A DNA stretch of 64,000 bases from Hyphomonadaceae bacterium UBA7672 (GTDB lineage Bacteria > Pseudomonadota > Alphaproteobacteria > Caulobacterales > Hyphomonadaceae). The notes under the pieces were generated by a model that saw only the letters and a list, made by a program, of their open reading frames with translations, made no database searches and was not told the origin of the DNA. The position numbers and the translations under genes are program-made. Location of the stretch: the NCBI GenBank assembly GCA_002483135.1, contig DLHI01000018.1:1-64000 (forward strand), read 5' to 3'. The first letter of the stretch is position 1; the number at the start of each line of letters is the position of its first letter. This document shows, piece after piece, positions 32,453-41,367 of this stretch.

Positions 32453-33543
32453 CTGCCCAGAAATTCTTTCAGCAGCTTCAGCGCCGCGTCATTGCCCTCG
32501 ACCGTACCGACTGAAATGCGCAGATGGTTCGGCATCTTGTAGCCGCTCAGCCCGCGAACGGTAACGCCGCGGTCTTTCAGGAAGGTCAGCGCCTCCGCAG
32601 CGGTCTTGCCTTTGGTCTCGGGGAATTTCGCGACAACGAAATTGCCGACACCGTCGATCAGTTCGAGGCCAAGCGCTTTGAGACCAGCGGCAAGCCGCTC
32701 CATCTCGCTCTCGTTGTGAGCCAGCGAAGCCTCGTTGAACGCGTCGTCGTCGAGTGCCGCAATCGCCGCCGCCTGCGCGGGCAGGCTGACGTTGAACGGC
32801 ATGCGCACGCGCTCGATCGCGTCCACCACATGCGGCGGCGCATAGCCCCAGCCAACACGGAGACCGGCGAGGCCATAGAGCTTCGAGAAGGTGCGCGTCA
32901 TGATGACGTTGCCGAACTGCGAGGCGAGTTCGATGCCGGAGGCGTAATCGTTCTTCTTCACGAACTCCGCATAAGCGCCATCCAGCACCAGCAGCACATG
33001 CGGCGGCAGGCCGGCATGCAGACGCTTCACCTCGTCATACGGCAGGTAGGTGCCGGTCGGGTTGTTGGGGTTGGCGAGCCAGACGATCTTGGTCTTCGGC
33101 GTCACGGCCTTGAGGATGGCATCCACGTCCGCCGTGAAATCCTTCTCGGCGATCTCGACGACCTTGGCGCCCTGCTGCTGCGCGATGATGGCGTAGATGG
33201 CGAAGGCGTGCGCCGTGTTGATGCTTTCATCGCCCGGTCCGAGATAGGCGCGGCCCAGCATCAGGAAGATGTCGTCCGAGCCCGCGCCGAGAACAAGGCG
33301 CGCCGGATCAAGCCCGTGCTTCTTCGCCAGGGCCGCCTTCAGCTCGCGCGCGGCGCCATCGGGATAAAGCTCCATCTTGGCCGCAAGGTCAGCATAGACC
33401 TTGCGCGCGCGCGGAGACGCGCCCAGCGGGTTCTCGTTGGAGGCCAGCTTGAACGTCTTGCCGCCGGTGTTCTTCGGCGCTTCACCCGGCACATAGGCGT
33501 GCACGTCGGCAAGCTGCGGCAACGGCTTGGGATGATCGGTCAT
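32449..33543 (-). CDS. hisC: histidinol-phosphate / aromatic aminotransferase
   Basis: 364 residues of fold-type I PLP enzymes. ASNENPLGASP at the start and the PLP lysine in TRTFSKLYGLAGLRVGWG identify HisC. In alphaproteobacteria this gene beside tyrA probably also transaminates aromatic precursors. It follows the chorismate mutase-like gene by 14 bases and overlaps tyrA by four. Confidence 0.95.
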   Translation of the reverse strand: MTDHPKPLPQLADVHAYVPGEAPKNTGGKTFKLASNENPLGASPRARKVYADLAAKMELYPDGAARELKAALAKKHGLDPARLVLGAGSDDIFLMLGRAYLGPGDESINTAHAFAIYAIIAQQQGAKVVEIAEKDFTADVDAILKAVTPKTKIVWLANPNNPTGTYLPYDEVKRLHAGLPPHVLLVLDGAYAEFVKKNDYASGIELASQFGNVIMTRTFSKLYGLAGLRVGWGYAPPHVVDAIERVRMPFNVSLPAQAAAIAALDDDAFNEASLAHNESEMERLAAGLKALGLELIDGVGNFVVAKFPETKGKTAAEALTFLKDRGVTVRGLSGYKMPNHLRISVGTVEGNDAALKLLKEFLGR

Positions 33544-33557
33544 GGGTAGGCCCCGTT

Positions 33558-34301
33558 TCAGGGCCGAGGCCGTACCCCGACAATGCGCAGGCCGTCCAGC
33601 CCCGCCTTGCGCGCAAGGTCAATCCGGCGGTCATCAACGGCCACGAATTCGGAGATACGGATCAGGGCGAGCGACCGGGCCCGCCCCACCACTTCGGCCT
33701 TGAGGCCAAGCTCCTGCAGCCGCTTGTCGGCGGTCCAATGGTCGTCATGGGCCATGGCCAGCGTGTCGTCCTCGCCCGAGCTCTCGATGCTGAGGCGGCC
33801 GACAATGGCGATCCGGGGCGTCTCGTCCGGCGATCCCGGCAGGCTGGGCCAACCGCCGACGATCACGAGGGAATGAAACTTGTTCTCGTTCAGCATGGGC
33901 CACCACTGCCCCGCCCCGGCATGCTCGGGCCAGGGCACGCAGGCCAGCGCGCCGGGCTGGGTCACCGCCCGCTCCAACGCGTCGCGGACGCCGACCAGCG
34001 GCACGATATTGGGGGCAAAGCCGAAATAACCGCGCGCCGCCTCGACCGACAGGGTTACGTCCCCGCCCGCCACATAGACTGCCTTGAGCCCGCGGCTGAC
34101 CGCTACGTCGCCGCACAGCGACCGCCACATCCGCGCGACTGCATCCATGGGCATGCCGGCGGCGGCGGCTTCGCGCGCCAGTCGCCTCAGCTCGGCCGCT
34201 TCACGGGCCGGGCGAAAGCCGATGCCGGCCGGCGAGACGGCAGGCGCCTCGCGCATTTGACGCCATTTTTCAGACAGTGCGGCGAGAAATGCGTCGCTCA
34301 T
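33558..34301 (-). CDS. chorismate mutase-like protein
   Basis: 247 residues. The N-terminal third (REAAELRRLAREAAAAGMPMDAV) resembles the end of AroQ-type chorismate mutase helices, while the classic N-terminal helix residues are hard to see. The rest (about residues 75-245) is a larger domain with PNIVPLVGVRDALERAV. It is first in the operon with hisC and tyrA, where alphaproteobacteria often carry a two-part chorismate mutase gene. The aromatic role is chiefly contextual. Start at 34301 (MSDAF) chosen; 34337 is possible. Confidence 0.55.
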   Translation of the reverse strand: MSDAFLAALSEKWRQMREAPAVSPAGIGFRPAREAAELRRLAREAAAAGMPMDAVARMWRSLCGDVAVSRGLKAVYVAGGDVTLSVEAARGYFGFAPNIVPLVGVRDALERAVTQPGALACVPWPEHAGAGQWWPMLNENKFHSLVIVGGWPSLPGSPDETPRIAIVGRLSIESSGEDDTLAMAHDDHWTADKRLQELGLKAEVVGRARSLALIRISEFVAVDDRRIDLARKAGLDGLRIVGVRPRP

Positions 34302-34515
34302 GGCCTGATTAGGTTCATGGAAGCTGTCGGCGGCCATTGAACTCGACTGACTCGTTACGCTCCCCAGCTTGCTTCCTGCATACGACAGAATTGCCGGGAC
34401 AAGAACCCCTCATGCAATTGCCATTCCCCTGCTTTCACCCCTTCCCGAGCCCTTGTTTCGGAGCCGGATTGGCGGCTATTGCATTCGGCCCACTTAGGGC
34501 TGATCTGGGACCTGC

Positions 34516-35682
34516 ATGCTTGCTCCCGCGCGAACCCTGGACGGCACGGACGGCCTCAAACGCCTGACCGTCGCCACCGCTGACCGGCCCCTGCGGCTGG
34601 ATAGCGGCCGCACGCTCGATCATGTCGAGATCGCCTACGAGACCTGGGGCACGCTCAATGCTGACAAGAGCAATGTCGTCGTGGTCTGCCACGCCCTGAC
34701 CGGCGACCAGTTCGCCGCCAGCCCCAACCCCGTGACCGGCCGGCCCGCCTGGTGGGACCGCATCGTCGGCCCGGGCATGCCAGTGGACACCAACCGCTTC
34801 TTCGTCATCTGCTCGAACGTGCTGGGCGGCTGCATGGGCTCGACGGGCCCGGCCTCGAAGAAGCCGGACGGGACATACTGGGGCACAGACTTCCCGATCA
34901 TTACCATCGCCGACATGGCGCGCGCACAGATCGCCCTGCTCGACCAACTTGGCATTCCCAACGTCTTCCTCTGCATCGGCGGATCCATCGGCGGGATGCA
35001 GGTGCTGGAGTGGACGATCCAGGCGCGCGATCGCGTCTTCGCCGCCGTGCCCATCGCCGTCGCCCCGCGCCAGTCGGCGCAGAATATCGGGTTCTACGAA
35101 ACCGGCCGCCAGGCGATCATGGCCGATCCCAACTGGCGCAATGGCAACTACCTCTCCGAGGGCACGCGACCCGAGAAGGGCCTCGCCGTCGCCCGCATGG
35201 CCGCGCACATCACTTATCTGTCGGAGACTGCGCTCAAGCGGAAGTTCGACCGCAAGCTGCAGGATCGCGCCTCGAAGACATTCGGCTTCGACGCCGACTT
35301 CCAGATCGAAAGCTATCTGCGTCACCAGGGCCAGACTTTCGTCGATCGGTTCGACGCTAACTCGTACCTCTACATCACCCGCGCGATGGATTACTTCGAT
35401 CTCGCCAGCGAACATGGCGGCGTACTTGCGAACGCGTTCAAGGGATTGAGCACGCGCTTCTGTGTCTTTTCCTTCTCGTCGGACTGGCACTACTCGCCCG
35501 AAGAAAACCGCGATCTCGTGCGCGCGCTCAATGCCGCCAGTTGCGAGACCAGCTACGTCAACATCGAGACCGACAAGGGCCACGACGCCTTCTTTGTCGA
35601 AGAGCCCGAGTTCGAAGCCGGCCTGCGCGGCTTCATCGACGCTGCCGCCAACGCCCGCGGGTTGAAGGGCGCATCGAAGTGA
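34516..35682 (+). CDS. metX: homoserine O-acetyltransferase
   Basis: 388 residues. Alpha/beta hydrolase-fold enzyme of the methionine pathway. CHALTGDQFA forms the oxyanion side, GGSIGGMQ holds the nucleophile Ser, and the Asp and His lie in SFSSDWHYSPEE and DKGHDAFF. MetX acetylates homoserine. It overlaps metW by GTGA (35679-35682), the usual coupled pair. No SAM riboswitch was recognised in the 178 bases upstream. Confidence 0.96.
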   Translation: MLAPARTLDGTDGLKRLTVATADRPLRLDSGRTLDHVEIAYETWGTLNADKSNVVVVCHALTGDQFAASPNPVTGRPAWWDRIVGPGMPVDTNRFFVICSNVLGGCMGSTGPASKKPDGTYWGTDFPIITIADMARAQIALLDQLGIPNVFLCIGGSIGGMQVLEWTIQARDRVFAAVPIAVAPRQSAQNIGFYETGRQAIMADPNWRNGNYLSEGTRPEKGLAVARMAAHITYLSETALKRKFDRKLQDRASKTFGFDADFQIESYLRHQGQTFVDRFDANSYLYITRAMDYFDLASEHGGVLANAFKGLSTRFCVFSFSSDWHYSPEENRDLVRALNAASCETSYVNIETDKGHDAFFVEEPEFEAGLRGFIDAAANARGLKGASK

Positions 35683-36296
35683 CCCCGCACCTTCCAAGAG
35701 CACGCCGGCCCGACCACGTCGCCATTGCGCAGTTCATCAACCGCGGTGAACTCGTGCTCGATGTCGGCTGCGGCGATGGACAGCTGATGGAGCTGTTGCA
35801 ACAGGAGCGCGGCGCCCGCACGCGCGGCCTCGAGGTCGAACAAGCCGGCGTCAACCGCTGCGTCGCCAAGGGCCTCGCGGTCGTGCAGGGCAACGCCGAC
35901 GCCGACCTGCCCGTCTACCCCGACAACGCTTATGATGTCGCGATCCTGTCGAAGACGATCCAGGAACTGGCGCGCCCGAAATTCGTGCTCGACGAACTCT
36001 CCCGGGTCGCGCGGCGTGTGATCATCTCGTTCCGCAATTACGGCCACTGGAAGGTGCGCACCGCCCTGCTCACTACGGGCCGCATCCCCAATCTCGGCCA
36101 CGATGCAGGCTGGTGGTCCGACGGCGCCCGCCGCCCGTGCACCGCGCGCGACATGGCCGAACTCGCCGCCGAAGCTGGCCTCCAGATCGTCGCCGCCACC
36201 GCCGTCGGCGGCAAACCGGTGAACGCGAAATCGCTCGGCCGCCTCAACTGGACCGCCGAAGAACTGGTTTTCGTGCTCGAGCGAGAGACGCCGTAA
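35679..36296 (+). CDS. metW: methionine biosynthesis protein MetW
   Basis: 205 residues with a SAM methyltransferase-like fold: LVLDVGCGDGQLMELL is motif I. AILSKTIQELARP and SFRNYGHWKVR are MetW landmarks. MetW works with MetX in methionine synthesis. Start is GTG at 35679 inside the metX stop, giving GTGA coupling. Confidence 0.95.
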   Translation: MTPHLPRARRPDHVAIAQFINRGELVLDVGCGDGQLMELLQQERGARTRGLEVEQAGVNRCVAKGLAVVQGNADADLPVYPDNAYDVAILSKTIQELARPKFVLDELSRVARRVIISFRNYGHWKVRTALLTTGRIPNLGHDAGWWSDGARRPCTARDMAELAAEAGLQIVAATAVGGKPVNAKSLGRLNWTAEELVFVLERETP

Positions 36297-36405
36297 CCTC
36301 GGTCGATGAAATTTCACCGATCGCAGGAAACGGGCAATAACCACTCGCATCTATCCTGTATCTGGACCGGACTCCCAGAAATTCCGGCCAGACAGGAAAC
36401 GTCCC

Positions 36406-36792
36406 ATGTCGTTCACGATGACATCGACCGTCCGCAAGGTTCGCGATCACTTCGAGCCGGAAATCGAACTCGATCCGCAGGAGGCTCGCGCACTGCGCGC
36501 TCATCTCGAGCAGATCGACTACGCAGCCTTCGCCGCTAACCGCGAGATCCTCGCCAAGGCGGTCGGCACGGCAGACCTCGCGCGCTTCCAGCGCATGGCG
36601 GTCGCGACGGCCAACGCTCGCGCCCGCTGGGTCGCCACGGCTATCGCGATGTCGCAGAAGCCCGACGTGAGCCCTCAGGAAGTTGCCCAACTCACCACGC
36701 TGCGCTGCGCCTTCGAGGAACTGACCGAAGCCTACGACGCGCTGCGCCGCATGGTCGAACGCGGCTATCTCGCGGCAAAGCCGAAAGCGTAG
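36406..36792 (+). CDS. unknown helical protein
   Basis: 128 residues, strongly helical (Ala, Arg, Glu-rich), no signal or membrane helix. AGGAAACG lies upstream of the ATG at 36406. A four-helix or regulatory protein is possible, but no family was recognised. It is followed by a long hairpin and the convergent PII gene. Confidence 0.6.
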   Translation: MSFTMTSTVRKVRDHFEPEIELDPQEARALRAHLEQIDYAAFAANREILAKAVGTADLARFQRMAVATANARARWVATAIAMSQKPDVSPQEVAQLTTLRCAFEELTEAYDALRRMVERGYLAAKPKA

Positions 36793-36918
36793 TGCTGGCA
36801 GACATGCGCGGAGCCGCGCGGAAGTGGGCTTCCGGCGGCTCAAAGCTCTGGCGGTTGGATTATGGGGGACGACCTGCCAGCGCTCCCGGTCGTTTCAGGC
36901 ATTCGGCCCGGGTACGCG

Positions 36919-36957
36919 CCAGCCGCGTTGCCTGAGGGGGTAGGCAACGTCGGCTGG
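36919..36957. terminator. long hairpin between convergent genes
   Basis: A 15-base stem with a one-base bulge: CCAGCCGCGTTGCCT (36919-36933) pairs with AGGCAACGTCGGCTGG (36942-36957). It lies just past the stop of glnB on the minus strand. No T tract, so a bidirectional terminator is likely but not proven. Confidence 0.55.
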
Positions 36958-36968
36958 ACTTAAGCAGA

Positions 36969-37313
36969 TCACGATGTGAGAGCGGCTTCGTTCTTCTCAC
37001 CCGTGCGGATGCGGAGCACCTGCTCGAGATCCATCACGAATATCTTGCCGTCGCCGATCTTGTTGGTGTTGGCGGCCTGCGTGATGGCGTCGACGACCTT
37101 CTCGGCGACCGCGTCGGACACGGCCACTTCGATGCGGACCTTCGGCAGCAGGCGCACTTCGTATTCGGCGCCGCGATAGACTTCGGTCTTGCCCTGCTGG
37201 CGACCATAGCCGCGCACTTCGGTGACTGTGACACCCGACGCGCCGGCGGCGGTCACGGCGTCGAGCACGGCATCCAGGCGGCTCGGTTTGAAGATGGCGG
37301 TGATATATTTCAT
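36969..37313 (-). CDS. glnB: nitrogen regulatory protein P-II
   Basis: 114 residues. MKYITAIFKPSRLDAV at the start, T-loop YGRQQGKTEVYRGAEYEV with the uridylylatable tyrosine (YRGAEY), and C-terminal RIRTGE mark a PII protein, which signals nitrogen status. The ATG at 37313 follows AAGGGAAG. Neither amtB nor glnA lies beside it, so whether it is GlnB or GlnK is uncertain. The 98 bases upstream carry no clear sigma-54 site. Confidence 0.93.
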   Translation of the reverse strand: MKYITAIFKPSRLDAVLDAVTAAGASGVTVTEVRGYGRQQGKTEVYRGAEYEVRLLPKVRIEVAVSDAVAEKVVDAITQAANTNKIGDGKIFVMDLEQVLRIRTGEKNEAALTS

Positions 37314-37411
37314 GACGCTTCCCTTTCGTGGTCGCTGTGGCCGGTTCATGCCTTGGCGGGGTCAACCGCCTCGTGGATGTATATATTGCACTTCTTACAC
37401 ACCTTCAACAC

Positions 37412-38155
37412 CTAACTACGCCTTTTCTCCGCGCGGATAGAGGTCCTTTGTTTTTCTGGAACTTTTACGACGCGTCTTCCCCGCACGGGCTTGCCTGGCT
37501 CGATGTAAAGCCGCTTTTGGGCCTCCACCATCAGCACGCCGCCGAAGCCCGACCATGCGAATCTGCCTATTTTTTCCCACGCATCGCCCGCAGAGGTGAT
37601 GATTCCCCAACCGATTGGCGGGGCGTAGAGCGCGCGTGCGGAGGCCTGGGGCGCGAGCATGGCGTCTTCCAGCAGCCGGTTCAGCTGCGAGCGGGTATAG
37701 GGCCGCCCATGCCCGAAGGGTGTCGACTCGGCACGCGCCCAGAGACCCCGTCTATGAGCAACAATGATCAGAATCCGGGCTTCCGGCGCCGCCACTCGCC
37801 AGATTTCGCGCAGCAGGCGGTGCGGACTCTCCGCCTCTTCCAGCGCGTGACAGACGATGATCCGGTCAAAAAGTGCATCGGGAAACGGAAGGCGTTCGTC
37901 CTCAACCAACGCGGTGAGGCTCTTTCCCTGCTCCGGCCAGCGTTCTGTCCCCTGCTCAGCTGGAGCCGCCGAGATCACGCGACGGGCAGCGCCGCGATAG
38001 GGCTCCAGCAGCGTCTCGGCATGCCCGATGCCCAGAACGTCCAGACCGTTCGCAGAGGGCCACAGCGCAGCCACCCGCTTGGCCATCATCTCCTGCGCCA
38101 TGCGCCCCATGGGGGATGCATAGAAGGTCTGCAGCCTGTCGATATCGAAGCGCAT
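37412..38155 (-). CDS. class I SAM-dependent methyltransferase
   Basis: 247 residues. LDVLGIGHAETLLEPY near residue 38 is a loose SAM motif I, and FDRIIVCHALEEAESPHRLLREIWRVA is the typical motif with post-loop of small-molecule methyltransferases. Substrate unknown. It is divergent from gloB with 64 bases between, an arrangement seen in other alphaproteobacteria. The tail is basic. Confidence 0.85.
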   Translation of the reverse strand: MRFDIDRLQTFYASPMGRMAQEMMAKRVAALWPSANGLDVLGIGHAETLLEPYRGAARRVISAAPAEQGTERWPEQGKSLTALVEDERLPFPDALFDRIIVCHALEEAESPHRLLREIWRVAAPEARILIIVAHRRGLWARAESTPFGHGRPYTRSQLNRLLEDAMLAPQASARALYAPPIGWGIITSAGDAWEKIGRFAWSGFGGVLMVEAQKRLYIEPGKPVRGRRVVKVPEKQRTSIRAEKRRS

Positions 38156-38219
38156 GCCCTAACCTTCGTGGACCATCCACGCCTATATAGGGCCGGTAAG
38201 AGCGGGAAAGGTAAACTGC

Positions 38220-38987
38220 ATGGCTGCCCCCATCGTTCACATGTTCCCGTGCCTCAAGGACAATTACGGCTTCCTGCTGCACGATCCCGCAACGGGCGAG
38301 ACGGCCGCCATCGACACGCCCGATGCGGCGAAGATCCTGTCGGAAGCCGCTGCGAAAGGCTGGACCATCACGCAGGTCTGGAACACGCATTGGCACCCCG
38401 ACCATGCCGGCGGCAATGCAGAGATCGTCACCGCCACCGGCGCGAAGGTGGTGGGGCCGGAGGAAGTGACGCGCATCGGGGCCGCGCCCGATCGCATCCT
38501 GCACGAGGGCGATACGGTGAAGCTTGGCAGCGCGACCGCACACGTCATCGAGACGCCGGGCCACACGCTGGGTCACATCGTCTATCACCTGCCCGACCAT
38601 CACATCGCATTCGTCGGCGACACGCTGTTCGCACTCGGATGCGGTCGACTGTTCGAGGGAACACCGGGCCAGATGTGGGACAGCCTCAGCAAGCTGCGCG
38701 CCCTTCCCGACGAGACGGTGGTTTACTGCGCGCACGAATACACCGCATCGAACGCCGCCTTCGCGCTTAGCGTCGATGCAAAGAACGGCGAGCTCGCCCA
38801 CTATGCCGAAGACGTGAAAAAGAAACGCGCCAGGGACATCCCCACTGTGCCGACCACTATCGGCCGCGAGAAGCTCGCCAACCCCTTCCTGCGCGCCGAC
38901 GATCCGGTCCTGCAGGCTTTCGTCGGTCACCCCGGCGATGTGGTGGCGACTTTCGCCGAAGTGCGCGAGCGGAAGAACAGGTTTTGA
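38220..38987 (+). CDS. gloB: hydroxyacylglutathione hydrolase (glyoxalase II)
   Basis: 255 residues. Metallo-beta-lactamase fold with the metal motif THWHPDHAGG (HxHxDH), later H at ETPGHTLGH and FVGDTLF. It hydrolyses S-lactoylglutathione in methylglyoxal detoxification. The gene overlaps the following cupin frame at TTGA (38984-38987). Confidence 0.95.
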   Translation: MAAPIVHMFPCLKDNYGFLLHDPATGETAAIDTPDAAKILSEAAAKGWTITQVWNTHWHPDHAGGNAEIVTATGAKVVGPEEVTRIGAAPDRILHEGDTVKLGSATAHVIETPGHTLGHIVYHLPDHHIAFVGDTLFALGCGRLFEGTPGQMWDSLSKLRALPDETVVYCAHEYTASNAAFALSVDAKNGELAHYAEDVKKKRARDIPTVPTTIGREKLANPFLRADDPVLQAFVGHPGDVVATFAEVRERKNRF

Positions 38988-39001
38988 CTCTGGGTCGCGC
39001 C

Positions 39002-39427
39002 ATGACTCTCGAAGACGTCATCCGCACGCTGGACCTCGCTCCGCATCCTGAAGGCGGCTGGTACAGGCAGACGCATCGCATTGAGCCCACAGCGGGACAA
39101 CGCTCGCCGGGGACCGCGATCTACTATGCGCTCGGTGCGGGCGAGCGCTCGCACTGGCATCATGTGGACGCGACAGAGATCTGGCACTGGTACGCTGGCG
39201 CGCCGCTGGAGCTATCGCTTGCCACCTCCGACCATGACAACCCGATCGCCCACACGCTGGGTCCGGATCTCGCAGCAGGACAACGGCCACAGCTAATTGT
39301 GCCGCCATATCACTGGCAGGCCGCGCGCACGCTGGGCGCATGGACGCTGGTGGGGTGCACGGTCTCGCCGGGCTTCGAGTTTTCAGGGTTCGTGATGGCT
39401 CCGCCGGACTGGTCGCCGGGCAGCTAG
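39002..39427 (+). CDS. cupin DUF985-family protein
   Basis: 141 residues. LDLAPHPEGGWYRQTHR and SHWHHVDATEIWHWYAG are the DUF985 cupin hallmarks, with likely metal histidines. GTAIYYAL and VGCTVSPGFEFSGF match the family body. Function unknown. The ATG at 39002 was chosen; a TTG at 38984 overlapping the gloB stop is possible. It is likely in the gloB transcript. Confidence 0.88.
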   Translation: MTLEDVIRTLDLAPHPEGGWYRQTHRIEPTAGQRSPGTAIYYALGAGERSHWHHVDATEIWHWYAGAPLELSLATSDHDNPIAHTLGPDLAAGQRPQLIVPPYHWQAARTLGAWTLVGCTVSPGFEFSGFVMAPPDWSPGS

Positions 39428-39432
39428 GAGGC

Positions 39433-40227
39433 TCAGCCCGCGTTGCGCGACTGGGTCAGCACGCGGGTGACGTCTTCGGGCGCCACGCGGCCGCTCCACG
39501 GATCCTCGGGATTCACCTCGATGATCAGTTCGCCATCCTTGAACTCCACGCGCGGAGCCTTACCCCGGCGCAACGTGACCTTCTCAATCTTCGAAGCCGC
39601 ACGCCCGGCCTGCCCGTTGGCGGTGCGCACGCCCAGCACGAGGATGCTGAGCGCATCCGCCGCAAAGGCTTCCCGCGTAGTGAAAGCCTGTGTGCCCCAG
39701 ACGGTCACGTCATGACCGGCTAGCTTGGTCAGCTCGTTGACGGCGGCGATGCGCATCGCATCAAGGCCGGCCGTCATCACTGGCGCCGACAAGGGCGGGA
39801 GATAGCCCCGGTGCGGGTCGGCCGGCATGCCGCGGGCGTCATGCAGGTAGGAGACGACGCTGCCGGTCATGGTCACCTTGAGGACCGTGCGGCCACGATA
39901 GTCCATGAAAAGGGTAGAGCCGCCCGCGCCGGGAACCGGGACAAGCGGGAGAATTTCGTTGCTGCCGTCCAGCTGCAGAAGAACCATCGAGCCGCGCTGT
40001 TCGAGCAGGAAGCCGCCGCTGGGCGAGCCAAGGTCGTCATAGCGGACGGCGCCGGGAGGCAGGCTGGACACCTGGGAGCGTGTGGTCGCGAAGGTAGGCG
40101 GCGGCATCTCTGGCGGCTGCGCGAAAGCCGGGGCGGCTGCGCCGAGCCCCAGTCCAATCGCTACCGCGATCCCTGCAGCGGCTTTTGCCGCCAGCCAATG
40201 AGATACTTTCACCTTCATCCCCGCCAT
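39433..40227 (-). CDS. exported protein of unknown function
   Basis: 264 residues. The first 40 form a signal peptide (MKVKVSHW... to AAAPAFAQ). The mature part has a beta-rich segment with YDDLGSPSGGFLLE and a C-terminal domain with IVEVNPEDP-like acidic strands. No family recognised. The ATG at 40227 or the one at 40218 (MKVKV) may be the start. A longer frame reaching 41004 is the shadow of phbB. Confidence 0.6.
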   Translation of the reverse strand: MAGMKVKVSHWLAAKAAAGIAVAIGLGLGAAAPAFAQPPEMPPPTFATTRSQVSSLPPGAVRYDDLGSPSGGFLLEQRGSMVLLQLDGSNEILPLVPVPGAGGSTLFMDYRGRTVLKVTMTGSVVSYLHDARGMPADPHRGYLPPLSAPVMTAGLDAMRIAAVNELTKLAGHDVTVWGTQAFTTREAFAADALSILVLGVRTANGQAGRAASKIEKVTLRRGKAPRVEFKDGELIIEVNPEDPWSGRVAPEDVTRVLTQSRNAG

Positions 40228-40403
40228 ATGGCACGGAAAACAGGGCGATTCTTTGTTCGCAACGAGAGCCCCACAGAGGACGATGCGGCCTTTCAGCGGC
40301 AGACGCAAGACTGCCGAACCCAACGAAATCAGGCCTTTAGAGAGTCTTTCCCCGGCGTTGCTCTGATGCCTCGCCCCCATTCGCCACACGTGCCGTGGCG
40401 ACA

Positions 40404-41129
40404 TTAGCCTGCGATGTATTGCCCGCCATTTGCGGTGAGAGTCGCGCCGGTGATGAACCCCGCGTCGCCGCCCGCCAGGAACGAGACGCAGCCCGCAATC
40501 TCGCTGGCCGAACCAAGGCGGCCGACGGGAATAGTGGCGATGATACTCTCGAGAACCTTGGCCGGCACGGCCTGGACCATCTCGGTGTCGATGTAGCCGG
40601 GGCAGATCACGTTCACGGTGATGCCCTTCTTGGCGTTTTCCTGAGCCAGCGCCTTGGTGAATCCGATCAGGCCCGCCTTGGCGGCGGAGTAGTTCACCTG
40701 CCCCACCTGCCCCTTCTGGCCGTTGATCGAGGAGATGTTGATGATGCGGCCATAGTTCCGCTCGCGCATGCCCTCGATCGTGAGGCGGCAGAGGTTGAAG
40801 GCCGAGGTGAGATCGATGCGGATGACATCGTCCCACTGCTGGCGGGTCATCTTGTGAAGGGTCGCGTCGCGGGTGACGCCGGCATTGTTGACCAGGACGT
40901 CGATGGGCCCGAGTTCGGCGTTGATCCTGGCGATCCCGTCGGCGCACGCGTCGTAATCGCCCACATCCCACTTGTAAGCCTTGACGCCCAGCTCCTCGGC
41001 GCACTTGGCGGCGGCTTCGTCATTGCCAGCATAGTTGGCGGCCACCTTGAAGCCGTCCCGGACCAGGCGCTCCGTGATCGCCCGCCCGATACCGCGGGTT
41101 CCCCCAGTAACCAGCGCCACCTTCGTCAT
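40404..41129 (-). CDS. phbB: acetoacetyl-CoA reductase (short-chain dehydrogenase)
   Basis: 241 residues. Rossmann TGGTRGIG, NNAG, and catalytic Ser with Tyr-x-x-x-Lys in VGQVNYSAAKAG. SINGQKGQVGQVNYS is characteristic of PhaB/PhbB enzymes, which make 3-hydroxybutyryl-CoA for polyhydroxybutyrate. The ATG at 41129 follows GGGAGAC. It is divergent from the phaR regulator, which supports the PHB assignment over general FabG. Confidence 0.92.
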   Translation of the reverse strand: MTKVALVTGGTRGIGRAITERLVRDGFKVAANYAGNDEAAAKCAEELGVKAYKWDVGDYDACADGIARINAELGPIDVLVNNAGVTRDATLHKMTRQQWDDVIRIDLTSAFNLCRLTIEGMRERNYGRIINISSINGQKGQVGQVNYSAAKAGLIGFTKALAQENAKKGITVNVICPGYIDTEMVQAVPAKVLESIIATIPVGRLGSASEIAGCVSFLAGGDAGFITGATLTANGGQYIAG

Positions 41130-41197
41130 AGCCGTCTCCCATCCATTCACGAGCAGGTGATCGCTATAGCAGATTCACTAACGGGCGGTCTCGCAAA

Positions 41198-41238
41198 GCA
41201 TGTGCGGCAAAGTTTTTTGCTGCGCACATGCTGCGCAC
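41198..41238. promoter_or_regulatory. probable operator between phbB and phaR
   Basis: A long inverted repeat, GCATGTGCGGCAAA (41198-41211) and TTTGCTGCGCACATGC (41216-41231), with a two-base bulge. The element GCTGCGCAC is also repeated directly at 41219-41227 and 41230-41238. PhaR proteins bind repeats of this general type in other species. Binding here is inference. Confidence 0.5.
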
Positions 41239-41367
41239 GCGGAAGGGTGTGTGCAGTTGCGTAAAGTTCGTGCTACATCACGATCTGTACGGGAATTAAT
41301 GAGCTGGTCCGCCAGGCTGGGGTCGCGCAATCCCCTTCCGGCAAGGGCCGCCTGACGGGAGACGCAC

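Noticed and set aside
34338..34515. SAM-II riboswitch before metX
   Set aside because: The interval lacks the conserved SAM-II pseudoknot pattern as I know it; nothing is claimed.
34337..34567. Plus-strand open frame crossing into metX
   Set aside because: Overlaps metX in another frame, Pro/Phe-rich and with no ribosome binding site.
37314..37411. Sigma-54 promoter before the PII gene
   Set aside because: A GG and GC pair is visible on the minus strand but the spacing is 14 rather than 12 bases.
39433..41004. Single 523-residue fusion gene
   Set aside because: Its first half is antisense-frame shadow of phbB; only 39433-40227 begins with a signal peptide.
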